Counted from the first letter of the stretch, positions 7,294 through 14,227 are shown. The stretch: 17,189 nucleotides of DNA from Patescibacteria group bacterium (GCA_018814635.1 JAHIYV010000010.1:1-17189); one strand, 5' to 3'. The notes: generated by a model from the sequence alone, not told the origin. Numbers and translations are program-made.

Positions 7294-7372
7294 GCACGGT
7301 ATTCTTGCGTTTTTTTATGCATATGATAGGGTAGCTATAGTGTTAGTTATTAGGTTAATTTAGATAAATATT

Positions 7373-7975
7373 ATGGAAGAAAATATAAATAGTGTAAATA
7401 ATGGCGGTAATAATACAAAACAAAAACAATTGCAAGTGATTGTATTGTTGTTGATAGGTTTTATTATTGGTTTCGTCGCGCACGCTTTTGTAGTTTCTCG
7501 TGAAGATGCCCCTGTTGTGCCAGAAGATAATCAAGCGAGTACTTTTAATGTTGTTTCTGACTTACAAGACATAGATAATACACAAGATGGTAATGGTGAA
7601 GATGAGGGCGTGATGGTAATGCCAGTGAATTCAACAACACTTAACAATATGCCAGAGAGTGGATATGCGGTTTCTGTTGCTGATCAAAAAGCTGGTGGGA
7701 TAGTATATGTGTCACAACTTGTTTTTGAGAAAGAAAGTTGGTTAGCGATTCGGGAGCAAGTAGATGGTCAGATTGGCAATATCCTTGGAGCGCAACGTTA
7801 TCCTGCTGGTACTCATACGGGTGTTGTAAAACTTTTACGCGATACTAAGCCTGGGCGTACATATTATGCTGTAATTTTTATTGATGATGGAGATGGGAAA
7901 TTTGACTTCAAAAAAGACGCTAAGTTAACAGATACCCAAGGAAGCGTTGTAACAACAATCTTCAAAATCTATTAA
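7373..7975 (+). CDS. Membrane-anchored DUF7282-like protein
   Basis: This 200-residue protein has a short polar N-terminus, one hydrophobic helix (about 20-41: QVIVLLLIGFIIGFVAHAFV), an acidic linker rich in Asp and Glu (42-90) and a globular C-terminal half. The C-terminal half (about 98-200) contains VSVADQKAGGIVYVSQLVFE, GNILGAQRYPAGTHTGV and VIFIDDGDGKFDFKKDAKLT. This resembles the extracellular beta-sandwich repeats annotated as DUF7282 in archaea and CPR, with an acidic loop that could bind calcium. It would be anchored with the globular part outside. No Shine-Dalgarno precedes ATG 7373, and it stands alone between divergent lepB and convergent minus-strand genes. The family assignment comes from recall of the pattern. 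Confidence 0.7.
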   Translation: MEENINSVNNGGNNTKQKQLQVIVLLLIGFIIGFVAHAFVVSREDAPVVPEDNQASTFNVVSDLQDIDNTQDGNGEDEGVMVMPVNSTTLNNMPESGYAVSVADQKAGGIVYVSQLVFEKESWLAIREQVDGQIGNILGAQRYPAGTHTGVVKLLRDTKPGRTYYAVIFIDDGDGKFDFKKDAKLTDTQGSVVTTIFKIY

Positions 7976-8042
7976 ATTAAAGGCTCATACACAAAAGAGC
8001 AGTTTGTTTTGTCCTTCAGTTGACGAGAGAAAATTAGTATTT

Positions 8043-8478
8043 TTATTTTTTGTTGCCGTACTTTTCTAAGATTTTTGGTATTATTTTGAAATCTGCGAGC
8101 AATACTTTTCTCATTGAACCATTATATAGTGCGGTGGCTGGGTGGTATAAAGGGAGAATATTAAATTGCCTGCCTGTTTTGGGGCTTTTAAGTTCGAAAA
8201 TTTTACCGTGATCCTGTGAAATTTTTCTATCCACCGGTAAAAAGGGATGCATGGCATGCCGTCCTAGCGTAATGATTATTTTAGGTTGAATAATCTCAAG
8301 TTGTTTCCAAAGGTATTGAGTGTATAGATACCTCGTCTGGTAACGGATCTCTATTATTTGGCGCCCGACACTTGACTACATTTGTAATAAAAACATCTTT
8401 TCTTTGTAAGAGCCTGCATTTTTTAATCTCCTCGGCAATTTTATCAATTTTGATTTTTTTATTAGTGTCTTTTGTCAT
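8043..8478 (-). pseudogene. udg: Family 4 uracil-DNA glycosylase, decayed
   Basis: Two minus-strand frames together give a shortened type 4 (Fe-S) uracil-DNA glycosylase. The first reads AEEIKKC, then directly LLQRKDVFITNVVKCRAPNN, then RDPLPDE. The second continues YLWKQLEIIQPKIIITLGRH and ends with LPLYHPATALYN. The family normally has about 50 residues between KKCxxC and the xLxRxDVFITN segment, including the GEAPG/GRPFVG catalytic block and the second cluster Cys; these are missing. The two frames are joined by a deletion near 8322, best explained as loss of one TA from a TATATA run. Where the fourth cluster Cys is expected (EIxxC), the restored frame has Tyr. The gene starts 17 bases after the RNase stop and was probably the last gene of that operon. 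Confidence 0.8.
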
Positions 8479-8495
8479 TACTCAAAAATTAAAAA

Positions 8496-9896
8496 CTAAA
8501 ACAAGAGTTCAACCTTTTCATCTGGTTGCGCTACTTGAGCATCAATGTCTAAATAGTCACGAATTTTTTGCGTCAAAAAACACGATGAACGAGGTTCACC
8601 AAGCGCGACAAAAACTTTATTTATTTTACCATCTTCGTCGGCTTGTTCAATAAAATCTAATAAATTATCTGAGTCTTTGTGCGCAGAATATCCATGAATT
8701 GTTTCTATTCGCGCCCGTATAATAATTTTTTCGCCATCAATCAAAACTTTTTTGGCTCCTTCTTGAATTTCTCTTCCAAGAGTACCTGCCACTTGAAATC
8801 CAACCAAAAGCAAGGTGTTATTAGGGCCTGAAAGATATTCTTTTTCATGCCGAACAATCCTCCCGCCATTTGACATCCCAGAACCCGCCATTATAACCTT
8901 TGGACTATCAATGTGAGCGATTGCGAGAGAATCGTTATGTCGTGAAATAAACCGCAACATTGAAAACTTAAAAATATCATCACCACTTTTAATTATATCG
9001 CGCGTATTATCATTATAATAATCCTCATATCTTTTATAAATTTCTGTAACTTTGATTGCAAGAGGCGAATCAAGAAAAATTGGAATCAGTGGAATTTCCT
9101 TTTTTTCAACCATATGATTAAACTCAAAAAGCATTTCTTGAGTGCGTTCAATAGAAAAAACAGGGATCAAAAGGACTCCTTTTTTGCGCGCAGTTTCAAG
9201 AATTATTTGCCGTAAAAGCGCGCGACGAATATTCTTGTCTTCGTGATTTCGATCACCATAAACACTTTCCATAACAATATATTTTGCATCATTTATTTTT
9301 TCGGTGTTATGTAAAAGAGGTGCTGGTGTATTACCAAGATCACCTGTAAAAAGTAGTTTATGGTTGTTGTATGTAATTTCAATCATCGCAGAACCCAAAA
9401 TATGTCCAGCATCGCGAAAAATTATAGACAAATTATTATTTATTTTAACAGGCTCTCTGTAAGCGCAGGTTTGCCATAATTTTATAATTTTTTGCACATC
9501 TTTTTCTGTATAAGGCGGTTTTTCATTTTTACGACGCGCTTGTTGAGAAAGCACATTCATACTATCCATAAATATCAATTCGGCGATATCTTTCGTTGGT
9601 GGCGTAGAATAAATTGCCCCACAAAAACCTTCCTGAACTAATTTTGGAATTCGTCCAATATGATCAAGGTGCGCATGGGTAACAAACAAGGCATCAATTT
9701 TAGATGGTTGGTATGAAAAAGGTTCATCATTTTTTTGAGTACTTATATCTTTCCCTTGAAACAATCCACAGTCTATTAAAAAATTATAATCTTCAGATTC
9801 AATCAAAAAGTTAGACCCCGTGGGCCCAGATGCGCCGCCACAAAACGAGAGAGTAAGTGTATTTTGTTTCTGTTGTGGTTGTGATGTTGTTTTCAT
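8496..9896 (-). CDS. Beta-CASP metallo-beta-lactamase-fold RNase
   Basis: This 466-residue protein has the MBL fold with an inserted beta-CASP domain and a C-terminal RNA-specificity (RMMBL) segment, as in the Ysh1/CPSF-73-like bacterial RNases. Metal ligands are visible in THAHLDHIG (H74, H76, D78, H79), DAGHILGS (H165) and FTGDLG (D186). Beta-CASP motifs are ESVYGDR (E210 onward), MAGSGMSNGGRI (337-347) with H350 after it, and HGYSAHKD (401-408). It would process or degrade RNA in the cytoplasm with two zinc ions. All catalytic motifs are intact and the length is normal. Its start overlaps the stop of the upstream membrane protein by four bases (ATGA), so translation is probably coupled. 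Confidence 0.92.
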   Translation of the reverse strand: MKTTSQPQQKQNTLTLSFCGGASGPTGSNFLIESEDYNFLIDCGLFQGKDISTQKNDEPFSYQPSKIDALFVTHAHLDHIGRIPKLVQEGFCGAIYSTPPTKDIAELIFMDSMNVLSQQARRKNEKPPYTEKDVQKIIKLWQTCAYREPVKINNNLSIIFRDAGHILGSAMIEITYNNHKLLFTGDLGNTPAPLLHNTEKINDAKYIVMESVYGDRNHEDKNIRRALLRQIILETARKKGVLLIPVFSIERTQEMLFEFNHMVEKKEIPLIPIFLDSPLAIKVTEIYKRYEDYYNDNTRDIIKSGDDIFKFSMLRFISRHNDSLAIAHIDSPKVIMAGSGMSNGGRIVRHEKEYLSGPNNTLLLVGFQVAGTLGREIQEGAKKVLIDGEKIIIRARIETIHGYSAHKDSDNLLDFIEQADEDGKINKVFVALGEPRSSCFLTQKIRDYLDIDAQVAQPDEKVELLF

Positions 9897-10333
9897 TTTT
9901 CAAAATACGGGATAGAAGCTTCTTGGTGATAATTTTTATATATAAAATATTTAGTGGTAATAATTGCCCCAATAACCGCAAAAACAATATCACTGATTGT
10001 GTCAGTCCAGCTGTTTAACTTATGAAATATAATCAGAGTATCAAAACTAAACTCAAACAATTCCCAAAATATTCCTATAACAATTATTATTACAACAACT
10101 AAGCCATATACATATGGAATACAACGCCGATTTTCTGGGATGTTTTTGAATCTGTTTGAAAGATAATAAACCCAAAGCGTAGCAGACCCAATCCAAACCC
10201 CGCCCAAAAAATGCATCACAATATCAAACCACCACAACCTCCAATACAAATGGTAATGCATAGCAAGAATGTTTGTGATGCTAAATAATACAACAAAAAT
10301 TAACAAAAATTTGGAGTAATTTTGTTTTGTCAT
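9893..10333 (-). CDS. Four-helix integral membrane protein, function unknown
   Basis: This 146-residue protein has four predicted membrane helices at about 9-27, 35-57, 75-95 and 112-131. Charged and polar residues sit in or next to the helices in a regular pattern: FDIVMHFLGG (D37, H41), IFWELFEF (E91, E94) and WTDTISDIVF (D111, D115). The D-x-x-x-H, WE-x-x-E and D-x-x-x-D arrangement resembles DUF2238/YjdF-like or VanZ-like families, but no firm family can be named. It overlaps the beta-CASP RNase start by four bases. A TATAAT (complement of 10342-10347) lies eight bases upstream of ATG 10333, which would give an essentially leaderless mRNA. Confidence 0.8.
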   Translation of the reverse strand: MTKQNYSKFLLIFVVLFSITNILAMHYHLYWRLWWFDIVMHFLGGVWIGSATLWVYYLSNRFKNIPENRRCIPYVYGLVVVIIIVIGIFWELFEFSFDTLIIFHKLNSWTDTISDIVFAVIGAIITTKYFIYKNYHQEASIPYFEK

Positions 10334-10341
10334 ATAGATAT

Positions 10342-10347
10342 ATTATA
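10342..10347 (-). promoter_or_regulatory. -10 box implying a leaderless mRNA
   Basis: On the minus strand TATAAT lies eight bases before ATG 10333. Initiation about seven bases after the box would place the first transcribed base next to the start codon. No convincing -35 box is present, and the surroundings are very AT-rich. Confidence 0.4.
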
Positions 10348-10368
10348 TAGTGTTTTAGTTATTTTTCC

Positions 10369-10454
10369 ACACAAAAACCCGCTTAGGCCTTAGAAAAATA
10401 AATTGAGTAAGTCATTGTTATTTTTTCTAAACTCTTTCGCGGGTTTTTGTGTAG
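10369..10454. repeat. Long interrupted palindrome with nested stem
   Basis: ACACAAAAACCCGC (10369-10382) pairs exactly with GCGGGTTTTTGTGT (10439-10452 region). Inside, TTAGAAAAATAA (about 10389-10400) pairs with TTATTTTTTCTAA with one extra base, around a loop of about 16 bases. A-tracts and T-tracts flank the CCCGC/GCGGG core, as in a bidirectional terminator. It nevertheless lies between two divergent genes and upstream of both their promoters, where a terminator would not be expected. It could be a small structured RNA or a MITE-like repeat. Confidence 0.5.
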
Positions 10455-10633
10455 GGCTATTTGCATTGTACCCTGTTGAAAAAACAGGTGGGTTCCCGCA
10501 GTACCACACCGCAGTGTAATAAACATTAGAGATCCCAAAAAAATCTAATTAGACAAAGACAATGTCAAATAACCCTACTTTTAGTATATAACTTGCGCAA
10601 ATTTATGCAACAAAAAATTGAGGGTCAAAATAA
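10455..10633. other. Structured non-coding stretch, function unknown
   Basis: No coding frame is seen. It holds a perfect hairpin CCTGTT-GAAAA-AACAGG (10472-10488), then TCCCGCAGT (10494-10502) and a second CCGCAGT 13 bases after the first, and a weak bulged hairpin near 10527-10552. CCTGTTGAAA followed by TCCCGCAGT is shared with 5037-5060. Together with the long palindrome to its left it makes the longest gene-free stretch of the window (10334-10696). It could be an ncRNA or the eroded end of a mobile element. Confidence 0.3.
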
Positions 10634-10662
10634 TTGCAATTTTTAAAAACTTAGTGTATCTT
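10634..10662 (+). promoter_or_regulatory. Promoter of the 53-codon ORF
   Basis: TTGCAA (10634-10639), a 17-base spacer and TATCTT (10657-10662) form a plausible sigma70-type promoter. Transcription would start near 10669, about 28 bases before ATG 10697, leaving room for the Shine-Dalgarno at 10684-10690. Confidence 0.5.
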
Positions 10663-10696
10663 TCAATGTAGAAAAATAGAGAAAAGGAGGAAGGAA

Positions 10697-10858
10697 ATGA
10701 AAGACGAGAACGAAAAATTGATAGAGTCAGAAGATGTGGTTTGTCCAAACTGCCAGGCAAACCCTTGGGAGTTATCCTCTCAAGAGCTAATGACTCCCAT
10801 GCAATTCCTGATAAAAAAATGGAGTGTGTGCAAGTTAAGAACAGGGCATACTTGGTAG
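10697..10858 (+). CDS. Small Cys-containing protein, function unknown
   Basis: A 53-codon ORF runs from ATG 10697 to TAG 10856-10858. A consensus AAGGAGG (10684-10690) lies six bases upstream and a promoter precedes it. The acidic N-terminus (MKDENEKLIESEDVV) leads into CPNC (C16, C19); later come C45 and H51 (VCKLRTGHTW). A CxxC pair plus Cys and His could form a small zinc site, so a zinc-ribbon-like protein is the natural guess. I do not recognise a family. It is not obviously related to the peptide at 1793-1936, though both are tiny, Cys-containing and led by strong Shine-Dalgarno sequences. The DUF5674 gene follows after 66 bases with its own -10 box. Confidence 0.6.
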   Translation: MKDENEKLIESEDVVCPNCQANPWELSSQELMTPMQFLIKKWSVCKLRTGHTW

Positions 10859-10880
10859 GCCTTTACCTTTTTTCCTCTTT

Positions 10881-10889
10881 TGTTATAAT
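10881..10889 (+). promoter_or_regulatory. Extended -10 promoter of the DUF5674 gene
   Basis: TGTTATAAT is a perfect extended -10 element (TGn-TATAAT). A loose -35-like TTTACC lies 16 bases upstream (10862-10867). Transcription would start near 10896, 29 bases before ATG 10925; this leader has no Shine-Dalgarno. Confidence 0.5.
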
Positions 10890-10924
10890 AATAAAAATGT
10901 AGAGTAAAAGTAGAAGTAGAAAAA

Positions 10925-11296
10925 ATGAAAATAAAAATCATAAAAAATACAATCAGTAAAAAAGAGATTGCTGATATGGCAAAAAAACAATTCGGAGATT
11001 TAATTAAAGTGGTTGTTGATATTGAACAAGAAATCATAGCAATAGGCGCGGAACTGCACGCCGATGGAGAAGTAATATTGATGGAAAAGGAAGGATCAAA
11101 ATGCGAACATACATGGGGTATTAATTTATATCCAGCAATAAAAGATGAGGAATGGATTGAGTTTGATTCTTTAATTAACTTAAAACCGTCTTGTGGTAAT
11201 CGTTCTCGTGGAGTTGAAAACCCACAGATTCAAAAGAAAATCAAAGATATTATCAAAAAATTGGTTTCCAGCCCCTTAGACAGTGTAAATCATTAA
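10925..11296 (+). CDS. DUF5674 family protein
   Basis: This 123-residue soluble protein matches the pattern of DUF5674, a family of unknown function common in CPR genomes. Recognisable segments are FGDLIKVVVDIEQEIIAIGA (about 24-43), ELHADGE (43-49), WGINLYP (64-70), EWIEFDSLINLKPS (77-90) and GNRSRGVENPQIQKKI (92-107). The GNRSRGVE motif and the ELHAD motif are the best-preserved parts and probably functional. Length is normal for the family. It starts a plus-strand run with the 106-residue protein (eight-base gap) and the DUF2330 protein. No signal peptide or membrane helix is present. Confidence 0.85.
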   Translation: MKIKIIKNTISKKEIADMAKKQFGDLIKVVVDIEQEIIAIGAELHADGEVILMEKEGSKCEHTWGINLYPAIKDEEWIEFDSLINLKPSCGNRSRGVENPQIQKKIKDIIKKLVSSPLDSVNH

Positions 11297-11304
11297 AACA
11301 AAAA

Positions 11305-11625
11305 ATGAAAAAAATTTTTCACAAAAAACTTGCCTCAAAAAAATGGTCTCAACTTTCCTTGGCGAAGCAGTTGGCAAATATTGGTAGCGAAGTAAGCCGA
11401 GCCGGCAAATGGCAAAAAAGAGATAGGGATATTTTTATGGGAGTAGCGGAACGAGGATTGGAGCTTTTTGACATAACTCTTAAAGATGTTCGTTGGAAAA
11501 GTCGTCTTCGAGAAATTGCCAGAGCGCGAGAAGTTTTTTGCGATGCTATTTTGGGAGGAAAAGAATATCAAACTTCCTTTAAAGATCTTGAAAAGTATTT
11601 CTTGTATTGGGGATATTTACCATAA
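11305..11625 (+). CDS. Conserved-looking helical protein, function unknown
   Basis: This 106-residue, basic, probably all-helical protein starts eight bases after the DUF5674 stop, so the two are likely co-transcribed. Features are QLANIGSEVSRAGKW (about 23-37), RGLELFDITLKDVRWKSRLR (50-69) and EIARAREVFCDAILGG (70-85). I believe similar short proteins with this LANIGSEV...RAREVFCD pattern occur in CPR and other bacteria as hypothetical proteins, but I cannot name a function. No signal peptide, membrane helix or catalytic motif is seen. No Shine-Dalgarno precedes ATG 11305. Confidence 0.75.
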   Translation: MKKIFHKKLASKKWSQLSLAKQLANIGSEVSRAGKWQKRDRDIFMGVAERGLELFDITLKDVRWKSRLREIARAREVFCDAILGGKEYQTSFKDLEKYFLYWGYLP

Positions 11626-11670
11626 TAAAAATATTATTAGCTATAGCTTGTCGGGTGACAAAAAAATATT

Positions 11671-13332
11671 ATGAAATTTATTAAAACAATTTTAATTTTT
11701 ACAGGTGTTTTGTTGGTAGCAGTATTCGCATCGTTTAATTTTTGTTTGGCGGATGGTATGGTTATTTATAAACCGGATCCTTATGCTGATCGTTGGGATT
11801 ATGCAACGGAAAATACTCAGCAAGCGTTTATTAATTACAAGGATGGTTTGCAAAAAATGATTTTAAGTATTGACATAGAACCAACGGTTAAAGACGCTGT
11901 TTGGGTTTTTCCCGTTCCCGCCAACCCAAACAAAGTAATTATTGATGTGATAACAAAAATGCCAAAATTATTAACGGGCGGAGAAGAAATCACAAAAAAA
12001 GCAAAAAAGGAATTAGATGATATTAAAGAAGTTTTATTTGCCACCCAAATTTACCCAAGTTTGTTTTTTTCGTCTTTCGGAGGATTTGATATGGGGGGTA
12101 GCCTAGACATAAGATCAACAATAGATTTCACGCCAAAATCTATTCCTCAAGATATTCAAGTTTATGAGCATTTAGAAAAAGAAGGTATTACCACTGAAAT
12201 CCTAACAGCGAAAACTGCTCAGGCGTTATACCAATATTTAAACAACAAAGGATTAAGTGTTGAGCAAAATAGCATTCCCGTTTTAGATACTTATATTGGC
12301 AAAGATTTTACTTTTGTTGTTTCATGGCTTTCTTCTTCGTCTCAAGAAAACATAAATAACAAAAACTTAATAAAAACAATCGCTAAAATACTATCATTAG
12401 ATTTAAATGATCCAACAATAAATTGGAATACTTTGTCCTCAGTAGATAACCACACTCTCAACATGGTAATAACCAGACTAATAATGTTGAAAAATACTAA
12501 ACCCGAGGGCCAAGAACGATTATTAACGGAATTAGAATGGAGCTTAAGTGTTACTCAAAAAAATGACTGGGCTTTTTGGAATTTATTAGATATTTATCAG
12601 CCTATTATTCAAAAACCTGTCTCACAACAACAAAAACAACAAAAAGGTGTGTTTGTAACATTTCCAACAAAAAAAATTTACTATCCATTATTACCAACAA
12701 GTGTTTATAAAAGCAAGGTTATACCGGCCACCATTCGCGTAATGGGGTTTGTCAGTCCAAAAGTTTTTCAAGATATTAAAGCGTATACTCATACGGAATA
12801 TTTTATTGATAGCGATTATGACAAAAGTTCGGAACTGAAAAATTTTTATAACAATGATCAAAATACGGGTAAAACAAAATACACAAAAATAAAAATTAAT
12901 GCTCCGTCAAAAATGCTTACTGAAGATTTATGGATAAGTAAAACTCCGCCGTTAAAAACTGTTTATAGCTCACTGTTTGCAGAACACCCGATTATAAGTA
13001 CTATTTTCTTGTTAATTTTACTCTCAATAGTAACAGGTTTAATTACAAGTGTGCTGGTGTTTAGAGAAGCCAGAAACAAAAAAGGTTTAATTAAGTTCGG
13101 ATTACTAAGTTTATTTAATTGTTTGTCTATTGTTGGATTTTTAATTGCCGTTAAAATTACCAATACCAAAGCAATTCAAGCAGAAGAACAAGAAATGATA
13201 TTAAAATTAGAACTTAAAGAAATAATAGCGCGCCAAAGAGATTCAAGAAAACTTATTTTTGTTCCTTTGTTTTCAATAGCATTTTTGTTGATAACGCATA
13301 TTGCAATTGTATTGATAAAATTAAGTTTATAG
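11671..13332 (+). CDS. Exported DUF2330 membrane protein
   Basis: This 553-residue protein has a signal peptide (about 1-28, hydrophobic core IKTILIFTGVLLVAVFASF, ending CLADG) and a large extracytoplasmic domain. Three hydrophobic helices lie at the C-terminus (about 441-464, 473-496 and 528-551). The mature N-terminus has DGMVIYKPDPYADRWDYATE, ENTQQAFINYKDGLQKM and VWVFPVPANPNKV, the pattern of DUF2330 (an 'inner-membrane' family of unknown role with a conserved PVP). The signal peptide would be cleaved by the signal peptidase encoded in this window. It lies 45 bases after the 106-residue gene and converges on ndk with a 28-base gap in which no terminator hairpin is evident. Confidence 0.8.
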   Translation: MKFIKTILIFTGVLLVAVFASFNFCLADGMVIYKPDPYADRWDYATENTQQAFINYKDGLQKMILSIDIEPTVKDAVWVFPVPANPNKVIIDVITKMPKLLTGGEEITKKAKKELDDIKEVLFATQIYPSLFFSSFGGFDMGGSLDIRSTIDFTPKSIPQDIQVYEHLEKEGITTEILTAKTAQALYQYLNNKGLSVEQNSIPVLDTYIGKDFTFVVSWLSSSSQENINNKNLIKTIAKILSLDLNDPTINWNTLSSVDNHTLNMVITRLIMLKNTKPEGQERLLTELEWSLSVTQKNDWAFWNLLDIYQPIIQKPVSQQQKQQKGVFVTFPTKKIYYPLLPTSVYKSKVIPATIRVMGFVSPKVFQDIKAYTHTEYFIDSDYDKSSELKNFYNNDQNTGKTKYTKIKINAPSKMLTEDLWISKTPPLKTVYSSLFAEHPIISTIFLLILLSIVTGLITSVLVFREARNKKGLIKFGLLSLFNCLSIVGFLIAVKITNTKAIQAEEQEMILKLELKEIIARQRDSRKLIFVPLFSIAFLLITHIAIVLIKLSL

Positions 13333-13360
13333 TTTTTAGGAGTAGAAGGGTTAGAAAAAA

Positions 13361-13978
13361 TTATTCCAAAATTCCGTCAAGGTTTACATCATATAAAATT
13401 TGTTCAGAAATAAGGCGATAGTTGATCAGTTCGTTTTCGTTAAACCAAATTTTTATCTCTTTTTTTGCTTCCTCAACATCGCCAGAGGCATGTATAAGAT
13501 TTCTCACTGAGCGCTTGTCTGCATCGGCAAGCCGGTAAGAATCAAGAGTAAAATCACCTCGTATTGTTCCCACATCGCTTGTCAACGGTTCTGTGCCGCC
13601 AGTAATTTTTCTTACCAGCTCAATCGCTTGATTCCCCTCCCAAACCATTACAACAACAGGGCCCGAAGAAAGATATTTTGTGTTTGCCTCCAAAATCGCA
13701 AGACCATTTTCACGATAAGTTCTATATGGAGATTTTTCTCCTTTTCTCTCATAAGAAGCGGAGGCTTTTTTACCAACATTTTCAAGCCATTCTTCTCCTC
13801 CAACCATATAATGCTCTTTTGCTTTTTTTGAGCTTGGGATTGTTATTTTAAGACCAATGAGTTTTAATCCTACTCTTTCATATCTTTTTAGAATTTCTCC
13901 AATCAGAGCGCGCTGGATACCATCTGGTTTAATAATAACAAAGGACCATTCTTTTTGTTGTTTTTGTAACATAGACAA
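13361..13978 (-). CDS. ndk: Nucleoside diphosphate kinase, enlarged form
   Basis: It transfers phosphate from ATP to nucleoside diphosphates through a phosphohistidine. The 205 residues contain FVIIKPDGIQRALIGEIL (13-30; Lys17), SGPVVVMVWEG (105-115), GTIRGDF (137-143; Arg140) and NLIHASGDVEEAKKEI (160-175) with catalytic His163. Typical enzymes have 140-150 residues. The extra length lies mainly between the HY at 56-57 and SGPVV (about 25 residues more than usual), with about ten more between GDF and the catalytic His. Similar insertions occur in archaeal/CPR-type enzymes to my knowledge. All active-site residues seem present, so it should be active. It is a single gene, convergent with the DUF2330 gene; no clear promoter or Shine-Dalgarno was found upstream. 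Confidence 0.92.
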   Translation of the reverse strand: MSMLQKQQKEWSFVIIKPDGIQRALIGEILKRYERVGLKLIGLKITIPSSKKAKEHYMVGGEEWLENVGKKASASYERKGEKSPYRTYRENGLAILEANTKYLSSGPVVVMVWEGNQAIELVRKITGGTEPLTSDVGTIRGDFTLDSYRLADADKRSVRNLIHASGDVEEAKKEIKIWFNENELINYRLISEQILYDVNLDGILE

Positions 13979-14023
13979 TTTTCTAAAAATAATGATTAAT
14001 AATAAAAAGTAAAACTCTTACTC

Positions 14024-14040
14024 TTAGAGACTGTTTAAAA
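14024..14040 (+). repeat. Short IS-end-like repeat, copy 1
   Basis: TTAGAGACTGTTTAAAA recurs at 17045-17061 with one difference (GAGCCTG). Both copies are intergenic and in the same orientation, and GAGnCTGTTTAAAA looks like an IS terminal inverted repeat, possibly IS5-like. No inverted partner was found. The rest of the gap 13979-14149 shows nothing else recognisable. Confidence 0.3.
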
Positions 14041-14159
14041 GTAGTAACTGTATGGTAACATAAAAAACAAGAAACAACGAAAGCTAGCTTGTCACCTCCA
14101 ATGTCATTCCAACTTCAAGTAGTCCTAAAAGTAAAAATATTACTAACAAGGATTGCCTA

Positions 14160-14180
14160 CTTGGAGGTTCGACCTCCAAG
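14160..14180. repeat. Hairpin inside the left IS end
   Basis: CTTGGAGGT (14160-14168) and ACCTCCAAG (14172-14180) form a perfect nine-base stem with loop TCG. Its core GAGGT...ACCTC resembles that of the palindromes at 287-313 and 4796-4822. It accounts for most of the extra length of the left inverted repeat compared with the right one. Confidence 0.5.
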
Positions 14181-14221
14181 GCATCACGCAAAAATAATTT
14201 TTCAAAATAGCTTTTTCCTTG

Positions 14222-14227
14222 TATAAT
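14222..14227 (+). promoter_or_regulatory. -10 box of the transposase, leaderless
   Basis: A perfect TATAAT ends seven bases before ATG 14234. TTTTCA at 14199-14204, 17 bases upstream, is a partial -35 box (four of six) lying within the inner left repeat. The mRNA would start at or one base before the start codon. No Shine-Dalgarno is present. Confidence 0.45.

Noticed and set aside
7149..7372. Replication origin at the DnaA box in the AT-rich gap
   Set aside because: There is one exact box only, no cluster, no 13-mer-like repeats, and no dnaA or dnaN neighbours.
10455..10633. Riboswitch, SRP RNA, 6S RNA or tmRNA
   Set aside because: I could not find the conserved core sequences of these RNAs, such as the SRP apical GGAAGGAAGCA-type loop; only generic hairpins are visible.
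11305..11625. Toxin-antitoxin pair formed by the 106-residue protein and its neighbour
   Set aside because: Neither protein shows a known toxin or antitoxin motif, and the upstream partner is a DUF5674 protein with its own conserved pattern.
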